64,000 nucleotides of DNA, taken from positions 1-64,000 of the forward strand of contig JAMYHX010000201.1 of the NCBI GenBank assembly GCA_025529335.1, written 5' to 3'. The DNA is from Rhizopus sp. PT2906. Taxonomy: Eukaryota; Mucoromycota; Mucoromycetes; Mucorales; Rhizopodaceae. Below, in pieces: positions 25,591 through 37,299 of the stretch. The translations under genes and the position numbers were made by a program. Position 1 is the stretch's first letter; the number at the start of each line of letters is the position of its first letter. Below the pieces are notes generated by a model. That model ran no database searches, was not told the DNA's origin, and was given only the letters and a program-made list of their open reading frames with translations.

Positions 25591-26790
25591 GACATGTCAG
25601 ATGGTCATCTCAACAACGAGAGGGCTCATAGTTATTAGACTACGGCCGAATTCTAGCAATTCATCAACTGAAGAGAGTTGAAAGCAGCGCAATTCTCCCT
25701 TCAATGCTTCCCTCATTTGCAGGATACAACAGCCCTATTACGTACGGACAATGCTACCTCCCTATCATATATCAACAAATAGGGTGGCACGAAGTCCCTC
25801 GATTTCATGCTTTTAGCCACTTATCTTTGGAAAGAATGTCTTCTCCGCCGACTAATGATCTACGCCAAGCATGCTCCAGGAATAGAAAACACTATCGCAG
25901 ACTTCAAATCGCGATGTCTTCGCAGCAAACATCAACGGGGGATTCAGTCGTCTGTTTTCAAGAAGGCGATAAACCAGCCGTGGAGATCACACGATGTGGA
26001 CCTCTTCGCAGACCGTACGAATCACCTTCTGTCAAAGTATGTGTCCTGGATGACGGATCCGAATTCATTTGCGACCGACGCGCTATCGATCCCATGGAAA
26101 TCAGTCATTCTGAATCCTTACTCAACCCACCATGGAATCTGATTTCACGTTGCTTGTCCAAGATCCTCCAGGAACGACTTCCTTAAGCCACCATCATCGT
26201 CTTCTCTTACTGGATCAATGCTCTTTGGTAACCCCTTCTAACACGACTGGAAATATCGGATCCAATGATTGATATTTCCCCAACTCTGAATCATTTACGA
26301 CAGATTCACTCCACCACGTCCATACCACTGCCCTTCTTGCAGAAGAAAACAACCTTTTTGCGACCTTCAGATCTTCATCGTATTGATTTGCAGTCGGCAG
26401 ACATCAAGGATGGTTTCCAGCTGACATTTCAAGTGGCCTGCTCCAAAAGAAACTCGTGACCATTGTCGGATCATCAAATCTTTTACCATCTCTCCAAATC
26501 AAGAATATTCTCTTTGTCCTGTAAGAACATTCATAGCTCTTGGAGACTGTCCTTCATTATCTCACCTTTCCACTCGTTCTTCTCTTTTTGTGAATTCAAG
26601 GTGCCCGCAGGAGCCTTTAGCCGCTTCAACAATGGCAGCGTTGGCGGAACGAAGACTTTGGATGTGGTTATAGGCTTTCTAACCGCGCTTTCCTACATGA
26701 AAAAAAAACTTAGAGTTTCTATTGTTCTTCGTATCTTTCAAAGCCGTGCACCGTGGACAAACTATGTATCATATCAAAAATAGAGCCTTA
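25591..26790 (+). pseudogene. DIRS element relic: RNase H region and recombinase start
   Basis: Frames 25700-26190 encode pieces of a DIRS polyprotein. A ribonuclease H segment (TDNATSLSYIN, then YAKHAPGIENTIADFKSR) is followed by the RT/RH tail (HDVDLFADRTNHLLSKYVSWM, DPNSFATDALSIPW). Around 26350-26460 a short recombinase piece follows (TFLRPSDLHRIDLQSADIK). Frames switch repeatedly and stops are present. The downstream end is marked by repeat copy B at about 26.95 kb. Gene order RH then recombinase is that of DIRS1-like elements. Confidence 0.75.
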
Positions 26791-26945
26791 AAATTTTTTT
26801 ATTTTATATTAAACTTGAGAATAAAAGCGCGGCTAGAAAGCCTAAAATAGCATCCTCTGTCTTCGTTTCGCCAACATTACCATTGCTTAATTAAATGACT
26901 ATCCACCTGGAGAAATATAAACATTTCTATTAAGTGATTCTAATA

Positions 26946-27060
26946 AAAGGGCCATTCTTTATCACAAGAACTGTAACTTTAACTTTCAAAAACAATAGAA
27001 GCTTGAGCCTGCTTCTATTTTCCCTTTCATATAATACTTTACATTATCAGGATCAATGTC
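26946..27060 (+). repeat. DIRS-associated non-coding repeat, copy B
   Basis: Same block as the copy at 17.37 kb (AAGGGCCATTCTTTATCACA, CAAAAACAATAGAAGCTTGA, CTTCTATTTT). It sits just 3' of the RNase H/recombinase relic. Confidence 0.75.
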
Positions 27061-29035
27061 TCAATAGCCGTACCTTGACAAAGAAGACTTTTGAACTCAC
27101 TGCTGAAAACATAATTACATCCGAAGTCCAAGTGGAGCCAGCGATAATTGTGTTAGGCACAACACACAGCCTAGTGTTGTTAAGAACCGGTAGCCGAAAT
27201 CTAACGCTATCCCTTTCTTTGCTTTATATTGCTGCGTGGGGATGTGTAATATCTGTAACACTTTGTACGAAGTCAATCCATGTAAAGTATGTCTTACTTT
27301 TCACATCTTTTGTACTAAGCATGCCTTTATTCTGTGATTTTTTGTATCTGCAAATAAAAGTTAATCATTTTATATAAGCAACAAATCAAATCAAAGAGAT
27401 GTCCTCAGCTTAGAGTTTAATTTTTTTTCTATCCTCTTACATTTAACAGTGTCTATTATTTGCTTTGATGACTATTAAAGTAGCTTCCGTATGCATAGAA
27501 CTGCGTTAGATATGCTATTGATAATCTTAAAAAGCAAGTAATGTAAAGCAAACTGTGTTCTTAAAGTCGGCAGCATAATTATTTGCATCAAACTTGCTGT
27601 TATGCTTAAATGATTTCTAACTGCATAACAAAGCAGGACTAACAACAAATTGTTTAGATGACACAGGCGAAACGACAACCAAGTTTGGTAAACTCTGTCT
27701 GATACCCAAAATGGCATAGTAGATAATCAACGGAAGAATCCAAAAGCGGAAGTCGGTTAAAGGTCCTAAAAAAAGAAACAGTGTATGTGTTACGTTGAAG
27801 GGATTATTTACTCATTTTAGATAAAACTGAGGATAGAGGATCTCTTAGATTATTTTAACCAATCAAAAGTACTCTTGTAAGCACATGGGCAAAGCATGAT
27901 TCTTTTTCCTTTAATAATTTATATTACTTGCTGAAGCATTAAATCGACGCCAATGATGCTTTATGAAAAAAGGGACAGGTAATATGTTGCTATGTTATAT
28001 ATGTAAGAGGGAATCATGTGAGTAACCTAAGATACATGATTAAAAGAACATAGCAGCTATTAATTACATAGCTTAAGATTATAGAACTCGATGATTAGAA
28101 TAGTAGGTTGCTTATAAAGAAGAGTTGAATATTATTAAATACGATTGGATCAAGAGTTTTATAGTGAAGTTTAATGTAACCATCATCCAACACACGATAG
28201 ATACTTGAATTATTATAGAGGTTATCTCATCAAACACGTCAATCTTCAAAAGTTCTTATTATCTCACAATCAGCAAGAAAAAGGCTTGGCACGCATTGAA
28301 ATCCAAGTGGACTCTATCCTTCTTCAAGAGTTACTGTAAAGCGAATATATTTGCCTGATGACTTTATAGAATGCTTTTATACGTCATCTATTGCCGTATG
28401 TATCCTTTATTACAGTCAATCTACTCTTATCTGTGTATCAAATTTGTCTCATGTCGGACTGTAAACTATTAATGTTGTCAATTCCCTGTTTCATATTAAT
28501 AAATGGATTCGAATCTATTTGCTGCTCTTTCTTTTCTTCATTGTTCAAAACATACACAGTAAGTAAATAACAGATGACTGAACGCCACAGCTACACTTGA
28601 TGAGACTTCCGCTTGCCATCTGGTAAATGTAAGGCTATATCTTGGCAAGTTTTACGCGTATTGGAGACTTCCTTGAGCCAGATCAAAACCTATAAGAGTG
28701 ATCAACAGGTACTGCAAAGAAAATAAAATCCATACGAAAGAAATTCTGAACCAAATACTCAAAAAAGAGATTATCCCAAGAAGCAGAATTAATAGCTAAC
28801 CAACATTCAAACCAGCTGTAACAACATTCGCTTATTTGCTCACTGCATTTATTTCAAGAAGCTCCTTTTGAATTTGGTTATCGAAATGGTGAAAAAAATT
28901 TTGTCGCCCATCCATCTATCCATGAAGGATTTACAAACGGCCCATAAGGTGAAGCTTGAATAAACTAAGAAGTCAGTAATGAACATTGGCAGCAATGAAT
29001 ACTGATTGCAAGTTGAAAATGGAAGATGTCGGTGA
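27061..29035. other. decayed AT-rich stretch
   Basis: No supported gene. A 147-codon plus-strand frame ending at 27377 begins inside repeat copy B and looks non-coding. A short coding-like peptide near 28855-28950 (FEFGYRNGEKNFVAHPSIHEG) has no start or continuation. Confidence 0.4.
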
Positions 29036-29680
29036 TCAAGAAGAGTTCAAAGTTTCAATGAGCTCAAAGAGTACAGAAAATCCATGAGCGACCAAAACAA
29101 GCATCAGCTTTTGTCTTTCTTTGTTGGTATCTTTAATTTTATTGATGAAGGCACGAAGGTCATCTAACTGATCTGTTATGGCCACTGTGGAATAACCAAA
29201 TATTTCAGAAAGGTAATGGAGGCGTTTTGTTGCTCTGAAGCCTTTAAAAAACATTGTGTCTTTTGAAGTTTTCTGGGTGTGAACCTTTGACCATTCACAT
29301 AGTCTTTGGGATAACAAAAGAGAGATAAAGTAAAAATTCGATGATGATCAAGAAAATTTCACCGATTATGAAATACCTTCATAGAGGCATCAAATGGACT
29401 TGGAAATGAAAGCACAGGGAATATGTTTAAAGATACCAAGAAATTGATGGTTGACTGTAGATTTCCTGTAAAATATATTCTTTATGAAAACAATAGAACA
29501 AGCATCAAATAGCTGTCATAGTTACTTTTTTGATGTTCACATTTGGTAAAGAGATCGACACAAAGTGCCAAGACGACGTAATTGTTTAACCTCAGACTAT
29601 TAATTTACTTGATTCAGTAATTCCTCCAAAGTAAAGCGTAGCTGAAACTGAAAATAGCTCAGGATCACCTTAGTATTATT
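29036..29680 (-). pseudogene. uncharacterised multi-exon gene or fragment
   Basis: Minus-strand exon-like pieces in order: about 29670-29610 (LSYFQFQLRFTLEELLNQ, then a GTAAAT donor), about 29590-29530 (NNYVVLALCVDLFTKCEHQK), about 29467-29380 (NLQSTINFLVSLNIFPVLSF), and 29310-29036 (SKDTMFFKGFRATKRLHYLSE ... LVAHGFSVLFELIETLNSS, stop). Composition resembles an alpha-helical cellular protein. I recognise no family and find no ATG for the first piece, so this may be a truncated gene. Exon borders are approximate. Confidence 0.35.
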
Positions 29681-29997
29681 CCATAACGGGAAGCGGAAAG
29701 AAAGTGTTACATGGAGAAGAAAGGGGCTTCAGTATCTAATCATGTAGCTATTTTTGTTTATTCAATCACTTTCTTATCTTTGCTTTTTGATGAATTAGAG
29801 TTCCCATGGGAACTTTTTATCCATCTTGTACTAAGGAAATATTTTTTTATTTACGCTTTTTTGGATCAGGCGCTTTTCCCAAGTTTGATAGCCAAAGAAA
29901 AATATAAAAAGCTACTTTTCAATATTTTTTCTTTCCTTTTCTTCATCCATCAACTTTATTCATTTTTTTTTAAAAAAAAACTTATTTTATAAACACG

Positions 29998-31309
29998 ATG
30001 AACACTTCTCTCTACTCTTGCTCTGACGTAAAGTCAAATAATTACGCCACCTCCCAAGATACGCGCGGAGTTATCCCAGGTATATATTTTGGGTTAACTG
30101 CTTTTGGATTTCTTTAATTAATGTTTCTTTGTTATAGCCTTCGAGATGATGGTGGGCGGACAACCCATCCTTTGGGACCGAGAGAACGACTGGATTCTCA
30201 TTACGGGCGTTTGGAAGGCCCTTGGAAAGAGCAAGGCTGATGTGCTGAAGGTCGTGGATGCAAATCCCGGCCTTCCTATAAAGAAGATAAGAGGTGGACG
30301 CTTGGCAATCCAAGGCACTTGGTATGATTATCAAAGAAAAAAGCAGAAATTTTTTATATTTACTAATATTATTATATTTATATTTAGGTTGCCTATGGAG
30401 AGTGCTCGCACCCTCTGCGTGAAGAATGCCTGGCCTTTGAGGCACGACCTTGTTCCTTTGTTTGGAGACTCTTTCCCTTCTGACTGCCTGGCTCCAAGTC
30501 ATCCCTCTTTTGGGGATTTGAAGGTGGGTTCCGTCGCTTCTTTGGGTGTTTCTACACCATCTGCTCTCGTTGCTTCTGTTTCCCGCTCTTCACGAGGTCG
30601 TGCTCGTGCATGTCGCTCTTTGGTCGCCTCTGCGTCAATTCGTCGTTCTTCTCGTGCCTCTTCACGACCTGTTCCCACCCCCACTGCCTCAGGTGCCGCA
30701 TCCACGCCCCCTCTCTGTTCTGCTGGCTCTGCGGTTACCTCAGGCGATCGTTCTGTTTCTGTTGATGCTGCTGCATCTCGTGCTTCTGTTCCTGCCCGTG
30801 CTTCTCGTTCTTCTGCTGGTGTTGGTGCTACTCGCGCCCGCGGTAGAGTTTCTCGTGCTCGCCCTTTGAGGGCTTCAAAGAGAAGCCACCCTTACCAGAG
30901 GGATGTTTTTGGTTATTCTTCCCGTGCTGCAGGTGCGCCTGCTTCACCGCCGCCTTCTGTTTCTCGCACTTCTTCTCCTCGAGCCATTTCTGTCGCTTCT
31001 TTTGCTTCCTCTTGCTCTTCGTCCCCTTCTGTTACTTTTGTCGGCACCTCTACTTCTTCTCCTGCTTCTTCTCCTGCTCCTTTGCTTGTATTTCGCAGGT
31101 CTGCTTTCACTCCTGTCCGTCCTTCCTTTGTCTCTTCTCCCCGACCAGTGCCAAGTTTCCCTTCGGCAACGTTTATAATTGCCGAAGATGGCCAGCTGTC
31201 CCCCGGGGACTCACTTGGTTACTTTGTGTCCTTGCCCAATGGGCACATCATTGGCAGGGCAATTCACCAGGAGTCGTTCTGTCGTCGTGGTCCTCGTGGG
31301 CCATTGTAA
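29998..31309 (+). CDS. APSES-type transcription factor, copy B (intact)
   Basis: Three exons: 29998-30079, 30138-30321 and 30388-31309, giving about 395 aa. The N-terminal part is an APSES/KilA-N DNA-binding domain, a fungal helix-turn-helix-like fold (YATSQDTRGVIP, ILWDRENDWILITGVWKALG, KKIRGGRLAIQGTWLPMESA, RHDLVPLFGDSFPSDC). The remaining 260 residues are low-complexity Ser/Ala/Arg/Pro with basic clusters (SRARPLRASKRSHPYQR). A short conserved-looking C-terminus follows (GYFVSLPNGHIIG, HQESFCRRG), shared with copy A. Likely a nuclear regulator; its target is unknown. T-rich and C-poor sequence lies upstream. Base composition of the third exon is far more GC-rich than its surroundings. Confidence 0.8.
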
Positions 31310-32639
31310 ATAAAATTGTACATATATATTTATTTTTTTAAAAACTCATTTGCTGATGTTCCTTTTATTGATTTTTGCTGTTATTTTAACTTGAATCGTT
31401 TCGTGTTTCTTTGCTGTGGTCATTTTTATTTGACTTCATTCTTTGCAAGATATATTTTGAAGTAGGTGCCTAAATGATTGAATTATTGCTTATTTTACAT
31501 GATGATCTTTTATTATCTCATCAAGTCTTAGACACTCAATGAAGAGTAAGTCAAGTTGTTTATGGTCATTATTCAAGCATACGCAATAATAATAGTGATC
31601 CTTCTTTTTTTTGTTGTTCGTCTGAGGTCTTTTTCATTCATGGGCGTAGGATCTAGCTATTGTTATCATAGATTATCTGCCCAATCTCCTCATATCATAC
31701 CATAATAACCATTATCATGCGCTCTTTTTCTTGTTTGCTCATGTGAATCCAGATGCTGGCTTAAGTCGCTTAAACTAATCTAACAAAAATCAAAATAAAG
31801 CAATAAAAAGTTGACTTTTTTTTGTGCGACTATCGATAAAAGCCTTAAATATGGAAACCACCTGAAGTGTTTCATGAGTGCATTCTAACCCATAAAAGTA
31901 CAACGGAACAATCACCAAATGGGGATAGCAGAATTAATAAAAACTCCGCATTATTTCCTTTTTTTCATTGCTAAACTAAATTATCGATATTTACTTGGGG
32001 TAAACAAAAAAAACTGTACTTTTTACCTCATTTTGTATCATTGTTCATATTCCGTGATCTGCTGACTTCTTTTAACAAAAAAGAATATGTAATTTAAGGG
32101 TTATTGAGTACGATCTATGGTTTGAGTGCGCACCTTTTCTAAATATAACCAAAAAAACCTCAAGTGTAAAAGAAAGCTAATAGAGAGAACCAAAAAAGGA
32201 AACTTTTTGAACTTTTAAAAAGAGATGATGAGTATAGATATCGTCAGATTACCTTTTTTAAAAGACAATAAAAAATGCTCTTGTTAAAAGACAGCCATTG
32301 TCTGAATAAAAAAGAGAGTTGGTCCATACTCGTGTACAGAATCACTTATAATGATTGGTTGATTTTTTCTTCTTCCCTGGATACCATTTATCTTTCCAGA
32401 CCCTTGATAATTCGGACCCTTTTCCTTAACGATTTTCCCATACGGAACTGATCCGAGTCTATTTTTGGAAATGTAAAATCTGAACCAAGCTTGCTCATGT
32501 ACCTTTTATGGACCACTTCCCTTACAGTATTCTTTTATTCATTTTTATATTATAAGCTTTAAGCTTCATCCAATTCAGTACATGCACAAAACATATGTAC
32601 ATTTTTTTTTCGTCTAAATACTGTTGTTAATTTATTCAA
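31310..32639. other. intergenic
   Basis: No supported gene; the 3' flank of APSES copy B and AT-rich sequence up to the third relic. Confidence 0.45.
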
Positions 32640-32930
32640 TATAGAAATTCAGTAACAAAAGTCTTCTCTCAAATCTCAGCCGTGCCTCACTCACTTCGCC
32701 TTCAAGAAGTTGGAAATGCTCTCAATTATTGACCTTACAAAATTTCTGAAGCGCAATACCAAACGCATAGAGTAGGATACTGTAATTCAACTGTAGTCAA
32801 TATTTTTTAATATAGTTTAATTAATTGATATCCTATCTTTTGGAATAGAAAAATCACTGGAAGCTTTTGCTTTCAATATAAGCAATATTACAGCAATAAA
32901 TGGATTGACTAAATATTCCAAGTAATTCGT
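32640..32930 (+). pseudogene. APSES-type gene relic, copy C
   Basis: Nucleotide-level resemblance to exons 1-2 of copy A, including the intron. CTTCGCCTTCAAGAAGTTGG aligns with the copy A CTCGCCGCTTCCAACTGGTT region, ACCTTACAAAATTTCTGA with ACCTCACAAAATTCCAGA, and TCCTATCTTTTGGAATAG with the region encoding LILWDS. Many stops and indels are present and no third exon is found, so this is an old dead copy. Confidence 0.55.
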
Positions 32931-34320
32931 TATCGATCTTCTACCAATAGCTTTGTCTGTTCTTTTGACAGAATAAGTTTTCAGTTCCTTTCTTTTTCTA
33001 AATCCAGAGATGCTTTGATATAGGCTCAATCTTAAGCTATATAATTGCACTTCTCTATTAAAGCCTTCATTAAAAGAGCGAAATGGAATTTATACTTTCT
33101 AATTCATATGTAATTGACAAAAGCATAAACAATTTTGCGTTTTTTTTTTTTTTTTTTTTTTTTTGAGCTTAGTAAAAATTATACAAGATGGAATTAACAT
33201 CACTGAAGCTTATGATAGTAAAAAAAAAAAACATTATCTCTATTTCATTGTCTTGGATAAAATGATGATATTTTTATTTATTACTTTCTCATAACCCTTT
33301 CTCTTTTATAGACGCAAAGCCGTGGTTGCGTTGTCTTTGATGGTTTACTGCCATGGCAGCTCATGCCATAAAAACCATAGTCATGAATATTTACAATGTG
33401 AACCTGTAAAAAGGCTCTGCTTGCAAAAAGCAAACTATTTCAATCTGGAATAGTTTTTGCTTGTATCACTCTTACTCTCCTTGTATTTCACTTTTCTTTT
33501 TTTCTAATGAAGGATGATGCCATCCAAGTGGCTGATATCTAATCCATACCGTCAAACATATGGAATTTGACGTTTTACAAGCAGAATACTGGATAATGCT
33601 CATGAAAATAGTGCGTATATATGAGAAATTCATTTCCTTGTTTACTTCATTTGTATAAACATGTTGCTACTTACAGGATATGCTGAATACGTTCCTAGAT
33701 GTTCAATTCTGATTGTTGATAGCCACCATTGGAAAGTATAGAACAACAAGCTGAAACTCACGTTACCAAGACGATATCGGTTTTAAGCAGCCGGGCAATG
33801 GATAGTTGGTATTGTGTACTACACGTTCGCTGCTGATGCGATGCACTGGAGTTATGCATCTCTAGCTGTGTGATGCTGTCTTTCGCAGATCTATCAAGTG
33901 CATATTCTGCATCAATGTCATTATACTTCCCGCTCAGGTTGGTTGTACTTACACTTCTTTGGATATAGCTATATCGTTTTCCAAAGAACGCAGCGCCTCC
34001 TTGTCACATGCCCTGCTTCATTTGGCCAAGATTTTAAGTCGCTGCAACTTATATGCATTCTTATTTCGCCACTAAAATAAAGGAAGTATAGCAACATTAG
34101 CGGAGGGATTGTCGTCTGGCGGTTTAGTGGCAGAGGAAACCTAAGATAGACGCTGATGGAGAGAAGCATTCTGTTACTGGTGTTGTGGTATTTCAGGTTT
34201 TGGCAGTAGATATTGTTACGTCTGGTAACGATTGGTGTTATCGTTTGTTCCTGAATTACAATATATAGTTACATAATTATTCGAGTTTAATATAAATATC
34301 TTTATATATTATTTTTAAAT
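32931..34320. other. intergenic with T-run
   Basis: No supported gene. A T-run of about 24 bases (33140-33163) and short frames only. Confidence 0.45.
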
Positions 34321-34430
34321 AAAAGGGGCTTTCTTCACAGCAAGAACTCGTCTAACATACAAAAACACTAGAAGACGTGAGCCTCTTCTATTTTAAATTT
34401 CATCTAAGTTTTACACTTATCAATAGTTTC
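34321..34430 (+). repeat. DIRS-associated non-coding repeat, copy C
   Basis: Third copy of the block (AAAAGGGGCTTTCTTCACAG, CAAAAACACTAGAAGACGTG, CTTCTATTTT). No recombinase or RNase H remains next to it, so it looks like a solo copy. Confidence 0.7.
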
Positions 34431-34660
34431 TGCCTGTAACTGTTTCAATATTGGTATAGTATGGTAAAGCAGAAAGAAAGCTTTTAGCTAATCGTTTTTG
34501 GACATTCGATATTCATTGTGAGAGCTCATGGGTGTGCGTAGTGTCCCCAAAAAAAAGTTCAGTCACTTTTTATGAGGCTCAAACCTTGACATTTTGTAGG
34601 TTCACCTTTCATGTTGTTTTCAGTGTTAACAAAAGGCGGTTTATTGCATAATAAGCATGT

Positions 34661-35543
34661 ATGCCACCAATCCGTCAAACGTAAGAAAGCGAATATACTT
34701 TATGTTTTGAGAACTGACAAAAAGGAATAGTGTTGTTTCGCAGCCAAGCATACAGCACCAAAACAGTGTTTGACAAGCAATCCATTCAATTCTCGAGTAA
34801 ACATTTGAAACAAGCATTACAAAAGAAGGATGTCGTTTTTTATCAGGCACCTCCAGGCGTCAGAAGAACATTCAATTGGATGTATATTTCAGCAGGTGTT
34901 CAGCTTATGTTTTGGTATACATCTTTTTTTTATTATTTGTTATTATAATTTTCCATAGTAACATTCAACCTTAGGGGAAACCTAGCAAGCTTAGCTTATG
35001 TCGCCTATGCAGTCAAGGATGGGTATGTAGTCTAGCTCAAGTTATAGACGAATGACTGATCTGACTTGAAAGATAAACATAGCGATACAGAAGATGCCCC
35101 GGTCGTGTTGGCACCACAAGGAAAACGCATAGCTATTGCAGGTGGATTGGTTGGTGTAGGTGTTGCTATTGCAACTGTTATGTGCCTTTATCCATGGAGG
35201 TAATGAAAGAAAAGTAGATCTGCTTTAGTGACCTAATAATGGTGTTAGATACATTGATAAACTCATCTTGTTGAAAGGAGGAACAACAGCTAGACTCATG
35301 ACTCATGCCCGCTTTGCTAAATCGCACCAGGTGAAAGAATATCCTATCGATCAACTCTACTGTAAGCAAAAAGTATTCACTGGTGTTGGTAAAAATGGTA
35401 CAGATGCCATAGGAACCAAATCCAGTTCATCACATATATTTTTGAATGCCAAAGGAGAAAAAATGGCATATATGCTAGATAGAAAGGGAGCCTTTATGGA
35501 TAGCAAGCTATTTGATGGATTATGGTACAACAGTCACCAATAG
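34661..35543 (+). CDS. TMEM223: TMEM223-like mitochondrial membrane protein
   Basis: Five exons: 34661-34680, 34744-34914, 34975-35022, 35083-35199 and 35249-35543, giving 216 aa. TMEM223 proteins act in mitochondria and have been linked to cytochrome c oxidase assembly. Seen: DVVFYQAPPGVRRTFNW, a first hydrophobic segment (MYISAGVQLMFWGNLASLAY), a second (IAIAGGLVGVGVAIATVMCL), then the soluble part with the family ending MLDRKGAFMDSKLFDGL, which matches the animal LLDKxGxFxxxKLFD pattern. The start was chosen because the ATG at 34661 gives the phase needed by the exon 2 acceptor. Only 47 bp separate its stop from that of the next, convergent gene. Confidence 0.85.
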
Positions 35544-35590
35544 AAGAAATAAACAATAAAAGCTTTATGTATAAAAGTATGCTAAACATC

Positions 35591-37244
35591 CTATGATTGA
35601 TTGATGGCTGCTTGTTGTCTCCATTGCATTTGTTTTGTATATTCATAAATACAGATAGCACCGCTTACATGGACGTTTAAAGAGCGAGTAATACCATACT
35701 GAGGAATTTCGATAGTAACATCAAGCATTTGTAAAAGATCAGCAGGAACACCTTGTTTTTCTTTACCCAAGAGCAAAACACACTTTTCTGGAAACATATA
35801 TTCTCCCAAGGTTGCACTTGTTGTTGTTTGCTCTAAACCACAAATTGTATAGCCTTCTTCTCTCTTCTCCTTTAGAAATTTAGCTACTTCACTTTCTGGA
35901 ACTTCAGTCATGGGCATCCACCTCTCAGAAGCAACACTCACACTAGTGAAGCCAATGTCTTCCTTGATCTTTAGGGTTGGCACAACGAGTAATGAAGCAT
36001 TAAAGATTTCACAGGTACGACAGAGACCAGCGAGATTGGGCAATCGATCAATCAAACTAGCAACGACAATCAAGTCATTACGTCGTCTGTTCTTCTTGAC
36101 GAGATTCTTTGTGAGATCCATATCTGTTTCCAGCATCATTTCCCAAGGCATAATCTTTTTCTGATACACATCTTCAGAACTTTGGTTGGAAGGTGTATCT
36201 ATCATTACCATAGCATCGGGTTGCTCTGTGCCAATAAGCTCTGAAGGATCTGCTGCTGTATAAACTGATCTTCGTTCAGGATTTTCAAATGGACATCTCT
36301 CTACTCTCTGAGGATTAACCCTTACGAACGCTTTCTATAAAATATAGATGAGACCTTGTTATTTTGTAATGATAAACCCTTACCGATCCTATCTTTTCAT
36401 TATCAATAACTTGAAACTCGGTCATCATTTGGCGAAAGATGAATTCGACATTAAAGTCCTGGATAGGATCAAATCTTGCCATATAAAATTGTGCTTGAAT
36501 TTTATCAAAGAACTTAATGCAGTCAACATATGTTTCCATAAAGTTGCCAATCGAGTCAAGGTATCGGTTGTTTTCGAGCATGGCACCATGACCACGCTTG
36601 ATACAGGCCTTCCAGTTGTGTTGCCAGCCGCAATAAGCAAAAAGACGTATCGTGAAATGATTGGTGATTAGCCATGGAAGCAGGCGAACAAATATCTCAT
36701 CAAAGTATCTTTCTACGCATGATTCGGGTAAACACTGGCCAAGTGTAAATGAAAGAGTAAGCAGTGAGATCACATAGTTGGGCTTATGTGATGTATCGGA
36801 TAGTCTTTGGTAATAAAGAGGTAGACGGTCAGGGAACCTACAAAGAAGTCGAACGATAGACCATTCTAAATAGCATCGAACAGAAGTAACAGTTTCTTTT
36901 CTTGTAATTTCAAACAAAGTTTCCAAGCATGCGTCTACCTTGTCTTCAGATACCAAGTCAATGATGAGAATAGTAGAACAACATACTCTTAACTACAGTA
37001 AAGGTGTTATTAATAATAAACAGCTTGCGTTCATTTTACCTTCAAGCGGTGCTCAACTGTATTTGTGTACATGTATTCATATAATGCATCATTTTCCAGG
37101 ATATGGAAAAATGAAACCAAGAGTGTATTTGCAAACTCTCTGTGTCTTTCATTATTTATATCCAATCTTAATAAGAGATCATTCATGTAAACACGTACAA
37201 GGTAATCATTTTGATTGAATACACTTGCTGCCGTTCTTTAGAGG

Positions 37245-37299
<55 letters not shown>

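Noticed and set aside
28600..28990. Plus-strand coding-like peptide FEFGYRNGEKNFVAHPSIHEG
   Set aside because: Too short, no start, stops on both sides, no recognised family.
30499..31110. Minus-strand and alternative plus-strand frames inside APSES copy B
   Set aside because: Low-complexity, GC-rich last exon stays open in several frames; only the frame continuing the APSES domain is supported.
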